Assembly (NCBI GenBank): GCA_937920115.1 | Contig: CALGVF010000082.1 | Coordinates: forward strand, 1-64,000 | Source: an uncultured Clostridia bacterium | GTDB taxonomy: Bacteria; Bacillota; Clostridia; Christensenellales; Borkfalkiaceae | Direction of reading: 5' to 3' | Length of the DNA stretch: 64,000 nt | Shown here: positions 48,416 to 55,526 of the stretch, piece after piece | How positions within the stretch are numbered: position 1 is the first letter of the stretch | Layout: every line of letters starts with the position of its first letter | Made by a program: the position numbers and the translations under genes | Notes under the pieces: model-generated | Told to the model about the DNA's origin: nothing | What the model saw: the letters and a program-made list of their open reading frames with translations, nothing else | Databases searched by the model: none

Positions 48416-48471
48416 CTCAATCACCATTGCAAGCCGTTCGCATCGGCTCGCCCTTTCTTTTTTCTGATTAT

Positions 48472-48500
48472 ATTATACTATATATTGATAACAATATCAA
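48472..48500 (-). promoter_or_regulatory. cassette 6 promoter
   Basis: TTGATA (48500-48495), 17-bp spacer, TATAAT (48477-48472) on the minus strand. Confidence 0.85.
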
Positions 48501-48539
48501 CTATTTTTAACAACTTTTTTAAATTATTTTTTATATTTT

Positions 48540-49353
48540 TGTCGCGTATTTGCCCGGGTATACGCGTATATAGGCACGGGCAACATATATCTTTTATGAA
48601 CGCCCGCCCCGCCCCTCGCCGAAGTTCCACAAGCAAAGCAAAGCAGGGTAGGGGTGGTGGGCGAAAGGTATTTTGCAGGAGTGTGTTAAGTGAATCATCC
48701 CTCCCGCGTCCAACCCAACCTTAGGCAGTTTTTAAATTTCCCGTAGCGACCTTAGGCAGTTTTTGAGATAATCCAAACCAAACTTAGGCAGTTTTTGACA
48801 AAGCAATGCAACCCGACTAATTTTTTTTGCAAATGAAGTTATATAACAAAACAAACAAATTTAAAAACGAGCCAAAAAGAATTGTGATAGTGGAGTGATA
48901 AAAGTAAAATAAAGCAATTTTAAGTGCAATTTTTAAAATCGCAAAAATCTACTGTAATTATCGTTTTTTTTGGTGTGGATTTACCCTCTTTTGGCATATT
49001 ATTATGTATTTTTCTATATTATATACGTGAAAACGAGAAAAGAAATATATATAAAGGAATAGAAAAATATACATTATTTTACGCAAAAATAGGCAAATAA
49101 AGTAGAAAAAGTCGAGAAATTATCGAAGATTTTGGAGAAAACAAAAACTGCACTTAAATTTAAAACTCGGCATTAAATTATGACGAAGCAGTGAAAATGC
49201 GACCAAAAAGACCGAAAAGTCGCAAAAGTCGCAAGAAAACGAAAACAAATCTCTTCTCAATCAGAAGTGTGGATATTCCTTTCCGCTTACTGCAATACAG
49301 AAACGGGGTAACAGGGGAAACCGCAAAAATTTTAAAAATTTTCGTAAAAACTC
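48540..49353. promoter_or_regulatory. AT-rich non-coding region with three iterons (right copy)
   Basis: No convincing gene (a basic 73-residue frame at 49191-49412 overlaps the promoter). TTAGGCAGTTT occurs at 48721-48731, 48752-48762 and 48784-48794, 31-32 bp apart. Further on are AAGTGCA sites, GAAGATTTTG (49125-49134) and TGCACTTAAA (49149-49158) with the same spacing as in the left copy, and GTGTGGATATT near 49268, whose reverse complement is near 37541. GC-rich direct sequence at 48600-48720 holds no feature I can name. Confidence 0.55.
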
Positions 49354-49382
49354 TTTACAAAAAGAAAAATGTGTGGTATTAT
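49354..49382 (+). promoter_or_regulatory. promoter of the capsid operon
   Basis: TTTACA (49354-49359), 17-bp spacer, TATTAT (49377-49382), about 70 bp before the scaffold-like gene. A similar TATTAT -10 is used at 52982. Confidence 0.65.
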
Positions 49383-49451
49383 GTAGACGAAAAGGCATAC
49401 CGACTGCCCTAAGTCGGGCATATTAACTCAAGGAGAGAGGTAAAATTCCGA

Positions 49452-50276
49452 ATGCAGAATGAAATCAAAGAAGAGGTAAAGAAACCCGAATCCGAAGCAG
49501 ACAAAGAACTTAGCGATTTGTTTGTGAAAGACGAGGAGGTGACCGCTACCGAAAACAATGCAGATACCCTTACTGCTGGGCAGGAAACCGACGGAACGAA
49601 AGAGGACATCGAAGTCAAAACCGAAGAGCCGTCCGTCGATATGTCGGCTGAAGAAAAAAGCGGCGCGGAAAATTTCGTAAAAACCGAAAACTTATCGCAA
49701 AAAGACACAGCGCAGACTGATGCGCCGGAAGTCGAAAAAGCGATATTCACGCAGTCACAGGTCAATAAATTGGCAGGCAAGGCAAGAGAAGAAGGCAGAG
49801 CGTCGGCTTTGAAAGAATTGTTTGCGAGATACGGTGTGGCTGACGAGAACGAATTGAACGGAATATTCGGCAAAGGACAAACGTATGACGATCTGAACGA
49901 AGAATATGCCGCGCAGGGCAATTCGGTCAGAGAAGTCAGAGCCGAAAACGCTTTACTCAGAACGAACATAGTTCCCGAACGTTGGGACGACGTTAAAGCG
50001 ATTCTTGGCACGAAAGGTCTTGAGGTTTCTCAGGAAAACATTACCGCAGAATTGGCGACGCATCCGGAATGGCGAGGAGCGAGTGTGGCAGTTGAATCGG
50101 AAAAGAAACCGTTCAGCCCGGAGTTGGGCGAGCAACTGAAGAACACGCCGACGCAGAAACCGGACGCGACGGAAAGCAAGATGTCGCCGCTCAGACGGTT
50201 AGGCACTGAAAACGGCGAAAACGAATCTCCCGAAGTTTCCGAAGAGAAGAAAATTCTTTCGATGTTCGGGCTGTAA
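49452..50276 (+). CDS. scaffold-like head protein
   Basis: A 274-residue, acidic, highly charged protein with low-complexity N-terminal half (EEVKKPESEADKELSDLF) and a short helical core (FTQSQVNKLAGKAREEGRAS...). This composition and the position one gene before the capsid are typical of phage scaffolding proteins. It ends in KKILSMFGL; short C-terminal (M/I)FG(L/I) tails recur in the 50358 and 56300 proteins. GGAGAGAGG ribosome site. Confidence 0.65.
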   Translation: MQNEIKEEVKKPESEADKELSDLFVKDEEVTATENNADTLTAGQETDGTKEDIEVKTEEPSVDMSAEEKSGAENFVKTENLSQKDTAQTDAPEVEKAIFTQSQVNKLAGKAREEGRASALKELFARYGVADENELNGIFGKGQTYDDLNEEYAAQGNSVREVRAENALLRTNIVPERWDDVKAILGTKGLEVSQENITAELATHPEWRGASVAVESEKKPFSPELGEQLKNTPTQKPDATESKMSPLRRLGTENGENESPEVSEEKKILSMFGL

Positions 50277-50357
50277 AAACTTACGATTCGAACGAACCGA
50301 ACTGTAAAAATTTTACGCAATCTAATTCTGTGGATTATCCAAAGGAGAAAGTGAATT

Positions 50358-50774
50358 ATGACTATCGATGAGGCTAAGAAAGCATTTGACGAAATGAGAG
50401 CGCAGGGCGCGGACGATAATGCGATACTCGGAACGCTGTACAGAATGTTCCAAGACGACAAAATCGACGTAGAGCAACTCGGCGCGCTCGTAAACGTACT
50501 CGGATATGAACTTACGGACGAATTCAAGCAGATGACGCCCGAAGATCAAAAGACGAAAGGTTGGGAAGCCGATGACGAAAGCGAAAAAGCGGAAGGCGTG
50601 ACCGACGAAGAAGTCGAAAAAGCGAAAGAGTACGGCGACGATCCTGACGAAAGGAGCGGTAACGCATCCGACGAAAAATCGGACGAAACGGATGCCGAAT
50701 CCGATAAAAAGGACGAGGAAGAATCCGACGAGGAAGCGACTAAAAAGGCGAGGAAAATATTCGGTTTGGACTAA
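50358..50774 (+). CDS. acidic head-region protein
   Basis: A 138-residue protein. The first ~60 residues are a compact helical part (IDEAKKAFDEMRAQGADDNAIL), then a strongly acidic Asp/Glu/Lys repeat tail ending KKARKIFGLD. The tail motif links it to the scaffold-like protein. It lies between the scaffold-like gene and the capsid gene; assembly or decoration role inferred. Confidence 0.6.
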   Translation: MTIDEAKKAFDEMRAQGADDNAILGTLYRMFQDDKIDVEQLGALVNVLGYELTDEFKQMTPEDQKTKGWEADDESEKAEGVTDEEVEKAKEYGDDPDERSGNASDEKSDETDAESDKKDEEESDEEATKKARKIFGLD

Positions 50775-50801
50775 AAATTTATTTTTTTAGGAGAAACCTA
50801 T

Positions 50802-52013
50802 ATGGCTGGTAACAATATAGAACTTATTACCAAGTATAGCACCAAAGCGTTCGACGAAGTTTACAAACAGGAATCGGTTACGGCGGCTTTGGACGTCCCC
50901 AACGCGTTTATGGAATTCACGGGTGCAAAGACCGTTAAAATCAGAAAATTCCAGACGGGCGGACTTAACAGTTATTCGAGAAACAACAACGCGGGCGGTT
51001 ACGGCGACACGAGAATTGATCAGCCTTCGGGCGATTATTATGGTTCTGCGGGATTCGGTTATAAGCAGACGAGCGCGAAAGTCGAATGGGAAGAAAGAAC
51101 CCTTAAGATGGACAGAGCGGCGGCTATTCCGATTGAGTATTTCGATAACGAGGAAGCGGGCGGCGACGTAGTATCGCTTACGGCATCCGAATTTATGAGA
51201 ACCGTTATGGTCCCCGAAAACGACGCGTACACGCTTTCGACGATTGCGGCGAATGCGGGTAAGGTTGTATCCGAGGCAATCGCAGACAATAAAGCCCTTG
51301 CGGCATTAAACAGCGCGTTCCTGTATTTCGAGGAAAACGAAGTTCCCGCAAACGATCAGGTTATCTTCGCGTCGCCGGCATTCATGAAGAAACTTCGTGA
51401 AACGACCGAAATGACGAGATTCCTCGGCGAGGATGTAAAAGACAGAAAAGTCAATTACAAAATCACGAATTACGAAGGTAGAGATATTATCACGGTATCT
51501 CCGCAGAGGCTTCATACGGGCTTCAAGGCTTACGAAGGCGGTTATGGATGGGCAAGCGGTTCTGCGGCTATCAACTTCCTTGCGGTAGCGAAATCCGCAG
51601 TCGTACACGTTAAAAAATTCGAGCAGTTGAAAATCGTAAGCGGCGACATGAACCTTGCCGGTAACGGATTCGACGGTTACACGATTTATGCACGTATGTA
51701 TTACGATGTGTTTGTACTCGACAACAAGAAATACGGTATTTACGCGAGCATTTCGGCGACTGCTGAAACCGCAGACGTCCCTATGGTAAAACTTGAAATC
51801 GAAACGGACACCGCGCATAAGATTACCAAGATTACCACTACTCCTCCGAACACGCTTTGCTTTGTAGCGACGGGAACTAAGTCCGGTACTTCCTTGACTT
51901 CGCCTGTTCTTGCAAAAGTTGGCGATACTGTTGCTCAGGATGCTAAGTATTACGCAATTACTTCCGATAAGACCATTATCAGTAACGAAGTAAGCCCCAA
52001 TCCTAAGGGTTAA
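50802..52013 (+). CDS. major capsid protein
   Basis: A 403-residue protein with HK97-like capsid features: FMEFTGAKTVKIRKF (N-arm/E-loop start), TSAKVEWEERTLKMDRAAAIPI (spine/P-domain strand), EFMRTVMVPENDAYTLSTIA, and VIFASPAFMKKLRETTEMTRF (A-domain). Residues about 325-403 form an added beta-rich (Ig-like) C-terminal domain with many Thr. AGGAGAAA site and terminator directly after. It would form the icosahedral shell. Confidence 0.85.
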   Translation: MAGNNIELITKYSTKAFDEVYKQESVTAALDVPNAFMEFTGAKTVKIRKFQTGGLNSYSRNNNAGGYGDTRIDQPSGDYYGSAGFGYKQTSAKVEWEERTLKMDRAAAIPIEYFDNEEAGGDVVSLTASEFMRTVMVPENDAYTLSTIAANAGKVVSEAIADNKALAALNSAFLYFEENEVPANDQVIFASPAFMKKLRETTEMTRFLGEDVKDRKVNYKITNYEGRDIITVSPQRLHTGFKAYEGGYGWASGSAAINFLAVAKSAVVHVKKFEQLKIVSGDMNLAGNGFDGYTIYARMYYDVFVLDNKKYGIYASISATAETADVPMVKLEIETDTAHKITKITTTPPNTLCFVATGTKSGTSLTSPVLAKVGDTVAQDAKYYAITSDKTIISNEVSPNPKG

Positions 52014-52046
52014 TTGCGTAACTCGGCGAACAATTTAATCTAACAC

Positions 52047-52084
52047 AAAAGGCTATCATTCCGAAAAGGTTTGGTAGCCTTTTT
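52047..52084 (+). terminator. intrinsic terminator after the capsid gene
   Basis: AAAAGGCTA (52047-52055) pairs with TAGCCTTTTT (52075-52084), then a T-run. Confidence 0.85.
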
Positions 52085-52115
52085 GAAATATTTTTAAAAT
52101 CTTTTTAGAAAACAC

Positions 52116-52144
52116 TTGACAAGATTTTAAGGTTGTGATAATAT
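52116..52144 (+). promoter_or_regulatory. promoter of the structured RNA
   Basis: TTGACA (52116-52121) with TAATAT (52139-52144, 17 bp) or GATAAT (52137-52142). AAAATCTT (52096-52103) and AAGATTTT (52121-52128) form a hairpin whose 3' arm touches the -35, as at 12248 and 21854. Confidence 0.75.
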
Positions 52145-52149
52145 ATGCT

Positions 52150-52776
52150 TAGGAAATGGATTTTCGCATACATTATTCCGTTTCCCATTCCCCCTTACTC
52201 GCGCCGTCGCGTTCTTGATTTACTGATTGCAAGTTTTTTGCCCTTTGCTTAAATTTTTCTTGCGATACATTCGTTTATAACAGTAATTCTCCATTATTTA
52301 AAACCTTTCTGACGCGGCGGCGTGACGATATGCTGTATATGCTCGGAACAACGGGCGATACGGCACCGGCAGGCAGTTAAAGGGTTCTGCCTTTATTCGA
52401 GTTCAAAATTGCGTAGGGGAACTCGGAAAACAAAACCCTTTTTACGGAAGATTACTCAATCGGCAAAGAGAGGTCCTAAATGGGCGAATAGGGTCGGCAC
52501 CTATATCTTCCGCCAAAGGTGTGTAGTTCCACCTGATGTTACTCGGCTAAAATCGGGTACGGTACGGCTTTGGCTGTTCGTCTTGCTCCGTTAAGGCAGA
52601 CAGAACGGGTTTTGAAAAGTTTTCCTCGGCAGAGCAGAGCGTAATGCCGACTTGCGGCGCGCAATAAAACAGAAATGCAAGTTGTCATTGGTTGGCTATT
52701 GTTGGTGTGGAGTAATTTCCCACACAAACGATCGTGAATCCTCGGTTAAGGGTTGCAACCGAAAAACTTTTATCAT
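52150..52776 (+). ncRNA. large structured non-coding RNA (ROOL/GOLLD-like in size and setting)
   Basis: No coding frame is convincing, but base-pairing is dense. A 5' hairpin GGAAATGGA/TCCGTTTCC (52152-52160/52177-52185) starts at the predicted +1. CGCCGTCGCGT (52202-52212) pairs with ACGCGGCGGCG (52312-52322) over 11 bp, enclosing ATTGCAAG/CTTGCGAT (52226-52233/52259-52266). Next come nested AAAGGGTT/AACCCTTT and CGAGTTC/GAACTCG (52379-52441), a tRNA-like unit (52446-52515), AGGTG/CACCT (52517-52534), TCGGCA/TGCCGA (52626-52650), ACTTGC/GCAAGT (52650-52682), GTGTGG/CCACAC (52705-52725) and TCGGTT/AACCGA (52742-52762). An initiator tRNA and a terminator follow. Known large phage RNAs of ~600-800 nt (ROOL, GOLLD) also lie beside tRNAs; membership cannot be tested without a covariance model. 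Confidence 0.75.
52446..52515 (+). ncRNA. tRNA-like unit inside the structured RNA
   Basis: GGAAGAT (52446-52452) pairs over 7 bp with ATCTTCC (52505-52511), followed by G and CCA (52513-52515). A D-arm-like CTC-AATCGGCAAA-GAG and a T-arm ATAGG-GTCGGCA-CCTAT are present. The anticodon arm is reduced to about GTCC-TAAAT-GGGC with almost no variable loop, giving 67 nt to the discriminator. Not a normal decoding tRNA. Confidence 0.55.
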
Positions 52777-52853
52777 CGCGGAATAGAGAAACCCGGAATC
52801 TCGCATGGCTCATAACCATGAAATTGCTGGTTCAAATCCGGCTTCCGCAACCA
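52777..52853 (+). tRNA. tRNA-Met (CAT), initiator type
   Basis: Full cloverleaf with encoded CCA: acceptor CGCGGAA/TTCCGCA with a C1-A72 mismatch (hallmark of bacterial tRNA-fMet), D-arm GAGA/TCTC with GG in the loop, anticodon arm CATGG-CTCATAA-CCATG, and T-arm GCTGG-TTCAAAT-CCGGC. Two of the three conserved G-C pairs of initiator anticodon stems are kept (the third is T-A). Confidence 0.9.
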
Positions 52854-52902
52854 TTCACAGTATCTTTGGCATAAACAAATTTTGACTCCGACATCAGGCA
52901 GG

Positions 52903-52929
52903 AAATCTCGTTGTGAAACGGGATTTTTT
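52903..52929 (+). terminator. intrinsic terminator
   Basis: AAATCTCG (52903-52910) pairs with CGGGATTT (52919-52926), then TTT; ends the RNA/tRNA transcript. Confidence 0.75.
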
Positions 52930-52958
52930 GCTTTTGTGAAAAATTTTCCTAAAAACGC

Positions 52959-52987
52959 TTGCAAAACTGATAATTTTGTTGTATTAT
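52959..52987 (+). promoter_or_regulatory. sigma-70-type promoter
   Basis: TTGCAA (52959-52964), 17-bp spacer, TATTAT (52982-52987), before the gene at 53023. Confidence 0.7.
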
Positions 52988-53022
52988 GATAATGAATAAA
53001 AATATTTTCAGGCGGTGTGGAT

Positions 53023-53844
53023 ATGGCAGACACGAAAAAGCCAAACGTTGGCGAGGCTATATTAGGAAAAAACAAACAAGCGATCGGATCGTATCAGGAA
53101 GCCCCGGGCGGCGGAACGCCTTTGAAAGCGGGCGAGAAAGCACCGTCGAAAGAATGGGTTGCGGCGAATCGCAAAATGCAACCTCGAGATGACGATGGAA
53201 AGTTTACGTATAACGCGGCGAACGCGAAGCCTTTGGAATACGGACCGTCGAGAGGAAAGACAGTGCCGCCTTTTTTGCGTGGCGTTAAACTGACATATGT
53301 TGAAAAATCCGACGTAATTATGATCGAAGAGGGCAAAAGAGTCCTTGCGGGTATCGATATGAGCGTTGAGGAATTAATAAACAATTACAGGAATTATTCC
53401 GAACAGGAAGGCGGGTTCAAAAATCTTACGGGAGAAACAAAAGGCAAAACCGGTGCATACTCACAGAAAGAAAAAGCCGCAAAAGAAATAGGTTATGAGG
53501 GTCTGTTAAAGGCTCTTACGATTCAGGATATTACCGAGGGATTTAAAGAGAATAAACAAGCCGGCAAATTGATCGGGGAATTTAAATATGTTAAAAAGGA
53601 TGAAAATAAGCCCGAATCTAAGCAAGAAGTTGCGCCCGAAGCCCCGAAATCCGGCGTTACGAGCGAAGAAAAAGAACTCGCAAGTACAGATCCTGTTAAA
53701 CTTTTTGCTACGAGCGATAACGCAAAGGCATTAAGACAGAAAGCCGAAGAAAAGGGCTTGAAATTATCTGGTAAAGCGGTAGCGAAAGCGATTGCCGATG
53801 GATATACGTGGGACGATTTGAATAAAGTTGTTGACGAGGCGTAA
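53023..53844 (+). CDS. head-associated protein with DDGKFT motif
   Basis: A 273-residue protein from ATG 53023 (GGCGG site). N-terminal part is Lys/Gly-rich and contains RDDDGKFTYNA near 52-62; a middle domain has VPPFLRGVKLTYVEKSDVI; the C-terminal ~70 residues are Glu/Lys-rich with a small helical domain (ALRQKAEEKGLKLSGKAVAKAIADGYTWDDL). The D-x-x-G-K-F-T element also opens the next (ADP-ribosyltransferase) protein and is common near the N-termini of phage head-internal proteins. Probably virion-associated. Confidence 0.6.
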   Translation: MADTKKPNVGEAILGKNKQAIGSYQEAPGGGTPLKAGEKAPSKEWVAANRKMQPRDDDGKFTYNAANAKPLEYGPSRGKTVPPFLRGVKLTYVEKSDVIMIEEGKRVLAGIDMSVEELINNYRNYSEQEGGFKNLTGETKGKTGAYSQKEKAAKEIGYEGLLKALTIQDITEGFKENKQAGKLIGEFKYVKKDENKPESKQEVAPEAPKSGVTSEEKELASTDPVKLFATSDNAKALRQKAEEKGLKLSGKAVAKAIADGYTWDDLNKVVDEA

Positions 53845-53846
53845 TT

Positions 53847-55295
53847 ATGGTTACGAAATCAGACAACACAAAAGGTAATCCTTATCACGATAAAGAGGGG
53901 AAGTTTACAAAAAAAGAGGGTGCTTCTGCGGGTGGTGCGTCTATTGAATCTGAAAGCAGTGTTTCTACAAAGAAACTATCGTTGTCCGATATAGTAATTA
54001 CACCGCAGGAAGTCGGGAAATTAAATCTTTTTTCTTCTGAAGATGACGATGCTGATTTTTGGGATAAGGTAGATACATATTCCGAAACAAAAACTGATTC
54101 TGCGAAAGAGGATTTGAAAACGTCTGAGAAAACAGAACAGACAACGATGTCTGCAAATCCCGATGTTGTAACGGTTATTAATGGTCTTGATTCTAAGACT
54201 GTTTATGATACTGTATTAAAAGATTCGACATTGGATCCCGATAAAATTAAGAATGCATCGGAATCCGAATTAAAAGAACTTTTGCAAGCGCAGTCGGTTC
54301 TTGCCGAAAAGAAAAACGATAAAACGCTTGAAGAAGCAAATAATAAATACTTTTATAATTTATGGCAATATCCTGTAAAGCCGTCAGATTATCTGGATAA
54401 AAAGGATAAAATTCAGGCTAAAAAGGATTATTTCCTTTTCGATTATAAAGGTTCTGATAAACAAGAAAAACTTGCCTATCTTGATTCTTTTGTGGAATCG
54501 GGAGAAAAATACGCAAAAGCAAAAGAGATATACGATTCCAAATATAAATCTGCGATTGAGATTGTAGATAAATTTGGGAACGGAATATACAGTTTTGAGC
54601 GTAAAGAGTCTGCAATATATATTGGTGCAAAGAATTATCCTGTCTTTAACGAGATAGCCGAAAGTAAGAAGATTTTCGGACCAAATTCCGAAACGGTGAT
54701 AACAGCGTTAAAAAATTCAAATCCTACTGCATTAAACGCGGTGATTGGATATACGGGTAGTTATTCAAGCATCAACGAGCCTTTAAGAGGTGTAACTTAT
54801 TTCGGCAATAAAACAAGCAGAGAAGAGTTTATTAAAAACGTTGAGGGAATGACTGAAGCCATAGAATTATCCACATACGATTTTGATTATTGGGTTCAGC
54901 GCGGGACGCATAGCGTAGTTGACGAAGAGAACGGAGTGGATATAAACTCGAGCATGACGAGTGCCGAATTAAATGGCTTAGTCGGGAAAGAATTCGTACA
55001 GCGTTCGTTTTTCTCTGCGGGGGCGGCTAAAAACACCGGGATGCCGACTCGTCCGATAATACTGAATGTTTATTGTCCGAAAGGCACAAAGGGTTTGTAT
55101 GTAGAATCAATTTCGCAGTTTGCGGGCGAAAATGAAATGATTCTCCAAAGGGGATATACGTACAAGATAACAAAAGCAGAAAAGGGTTCAAACGGAAGAA
55201 TCTTCGTAGATTGCGAAGTTGTATTAGGCTCTGATAAAGATAAATATACTCACGAGCAACTTGTGGATATAGCAAATAAATACATAAAGGAGTAA
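53847..55295 (+). CDS. ADP-ribosyltransferase (R-S-E class)
   Basis: A 482-residue protein. The N-terminus has GNPYHDKEGKFTKKEG, then an acidic low-complexity region (to ~100) and helices (to ~260). The C-terminal ~180 residues are an ART domain: Arg in PLRGVTYFG (about 314), SFFSAGAAKN as the S-x-S-like strand (about 387-396), GTKGLYVESIS, and the biglutamate E428-N-E430 in AGENEMILQRG, the signature of arginine-type ARTs (as in Iota/C3-like toxins and MuF-linked phage ARTs). It would transfer ADP-ribose from NAD to a host or virion protein. It is followed by a small Cys-rich gene and an ADP-ribosylglycohydrolase. Confidence 0.75.
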   Translation: MVTKSDNTKGNPYHDKEGKFTKKEGASAGGASIESESSVSTKKLSLSDIVITPQEVGKLNLFSSEDDDADFWDKVDTYSETKTDSAKEDLKTSEKTEQTTMSANPDVVTVINGLDSKTVYDTVLKDSTLDPDKIKNASESELKELLQAQSVLAEKKNDKTLEEANNKYFYNLWQYPVKPSDYLDKKDKIQAKKDYFLFDYKGSDKQEKLAYLDSFVESGEKYAKAKEIYDSKYKSAIEIVDKFGNGIYSFERKESAIYIGAKNYPVFNEIAESKKIFGPNSETVITALKNSNPTALNAVIGYTGSYSSINEPLRGVTYFGNKTSREEFIKNVEGMTEAIELSTYDFDYWVQRGTHSVVDEENGVDINSSMTSAELNGLVGKEFVQRSFFSAGAAKNTGMPTRPIILNVYCPKGTKGLYVESISQFAGENEMILQRGYTYKITKAEKGSNGRIFVDCEVVLGSDKDKYTHEQLVDIANKYIKE

Positions 55296-55303
55296 AAGGG
55301 AGA

Positions 55304-55501
55304 ATGAATAAAGACAAAGATATTATGCGCGTAGGCTTTACAAGCAAAGACCTTGTTTGTAAGAAATGCAGGTATGGAGCAATTACCGATCCTGAGAATT
55401 CGTTTTGCGCGTTTTATGATGTGAAACCGTATGAAATTCGTTGTCAAGGTAAAGATTGTCCGCATTTTGAATCGTTTGAAAAATATGCAAAACAAAAATA
55501 A
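55304..55501 (+). CDS. small Cys-rich protein next to ART
   Basis: A 65-residue protein with C-K-K-C-R-Y-G...F-C-A-F-Y-D-V-K-P-Y-E-I-R-C-Q-G-K-D-C, a zinc-knuckle-like pattern common in short genes that follow MuF/ART genes of Firmicute phages. An immunity or accessory role is conceivable. Ribosome site AAGGGAG. Confidence 0.6.
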   Translation: MNKDKDIMRVGFTSKDLVCKKCRYGAITDPENSFCAFYDVKPYEIRCQGKDCPHFESFEKYAKQK

Positions 55502-55526
55502 ATAAACACAAAGGGGAATGTAAAAT

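Noticed and set aside
48721..48794. CRISPR-like array
   Set aside because: Only three 11-bp repeats with similar, not unique, spacers and no cas genes; iteron-like sites fit better.
49191..49412. Basic 73-residue open frame before the scaffold-like gene
   Set aside because: No ribosome site, Arg/Lys-rich low-complexity start typical of A-rich non-coding DNA, and the capsid-operon promoter lies within it.
52322..52594. 90-residue frame inside the structured RNA
   Set aside because: It crosses strong RNA helices and the tRNA-like unit, has an Arg/Cys/Ser-rich composition and no ribosome site.
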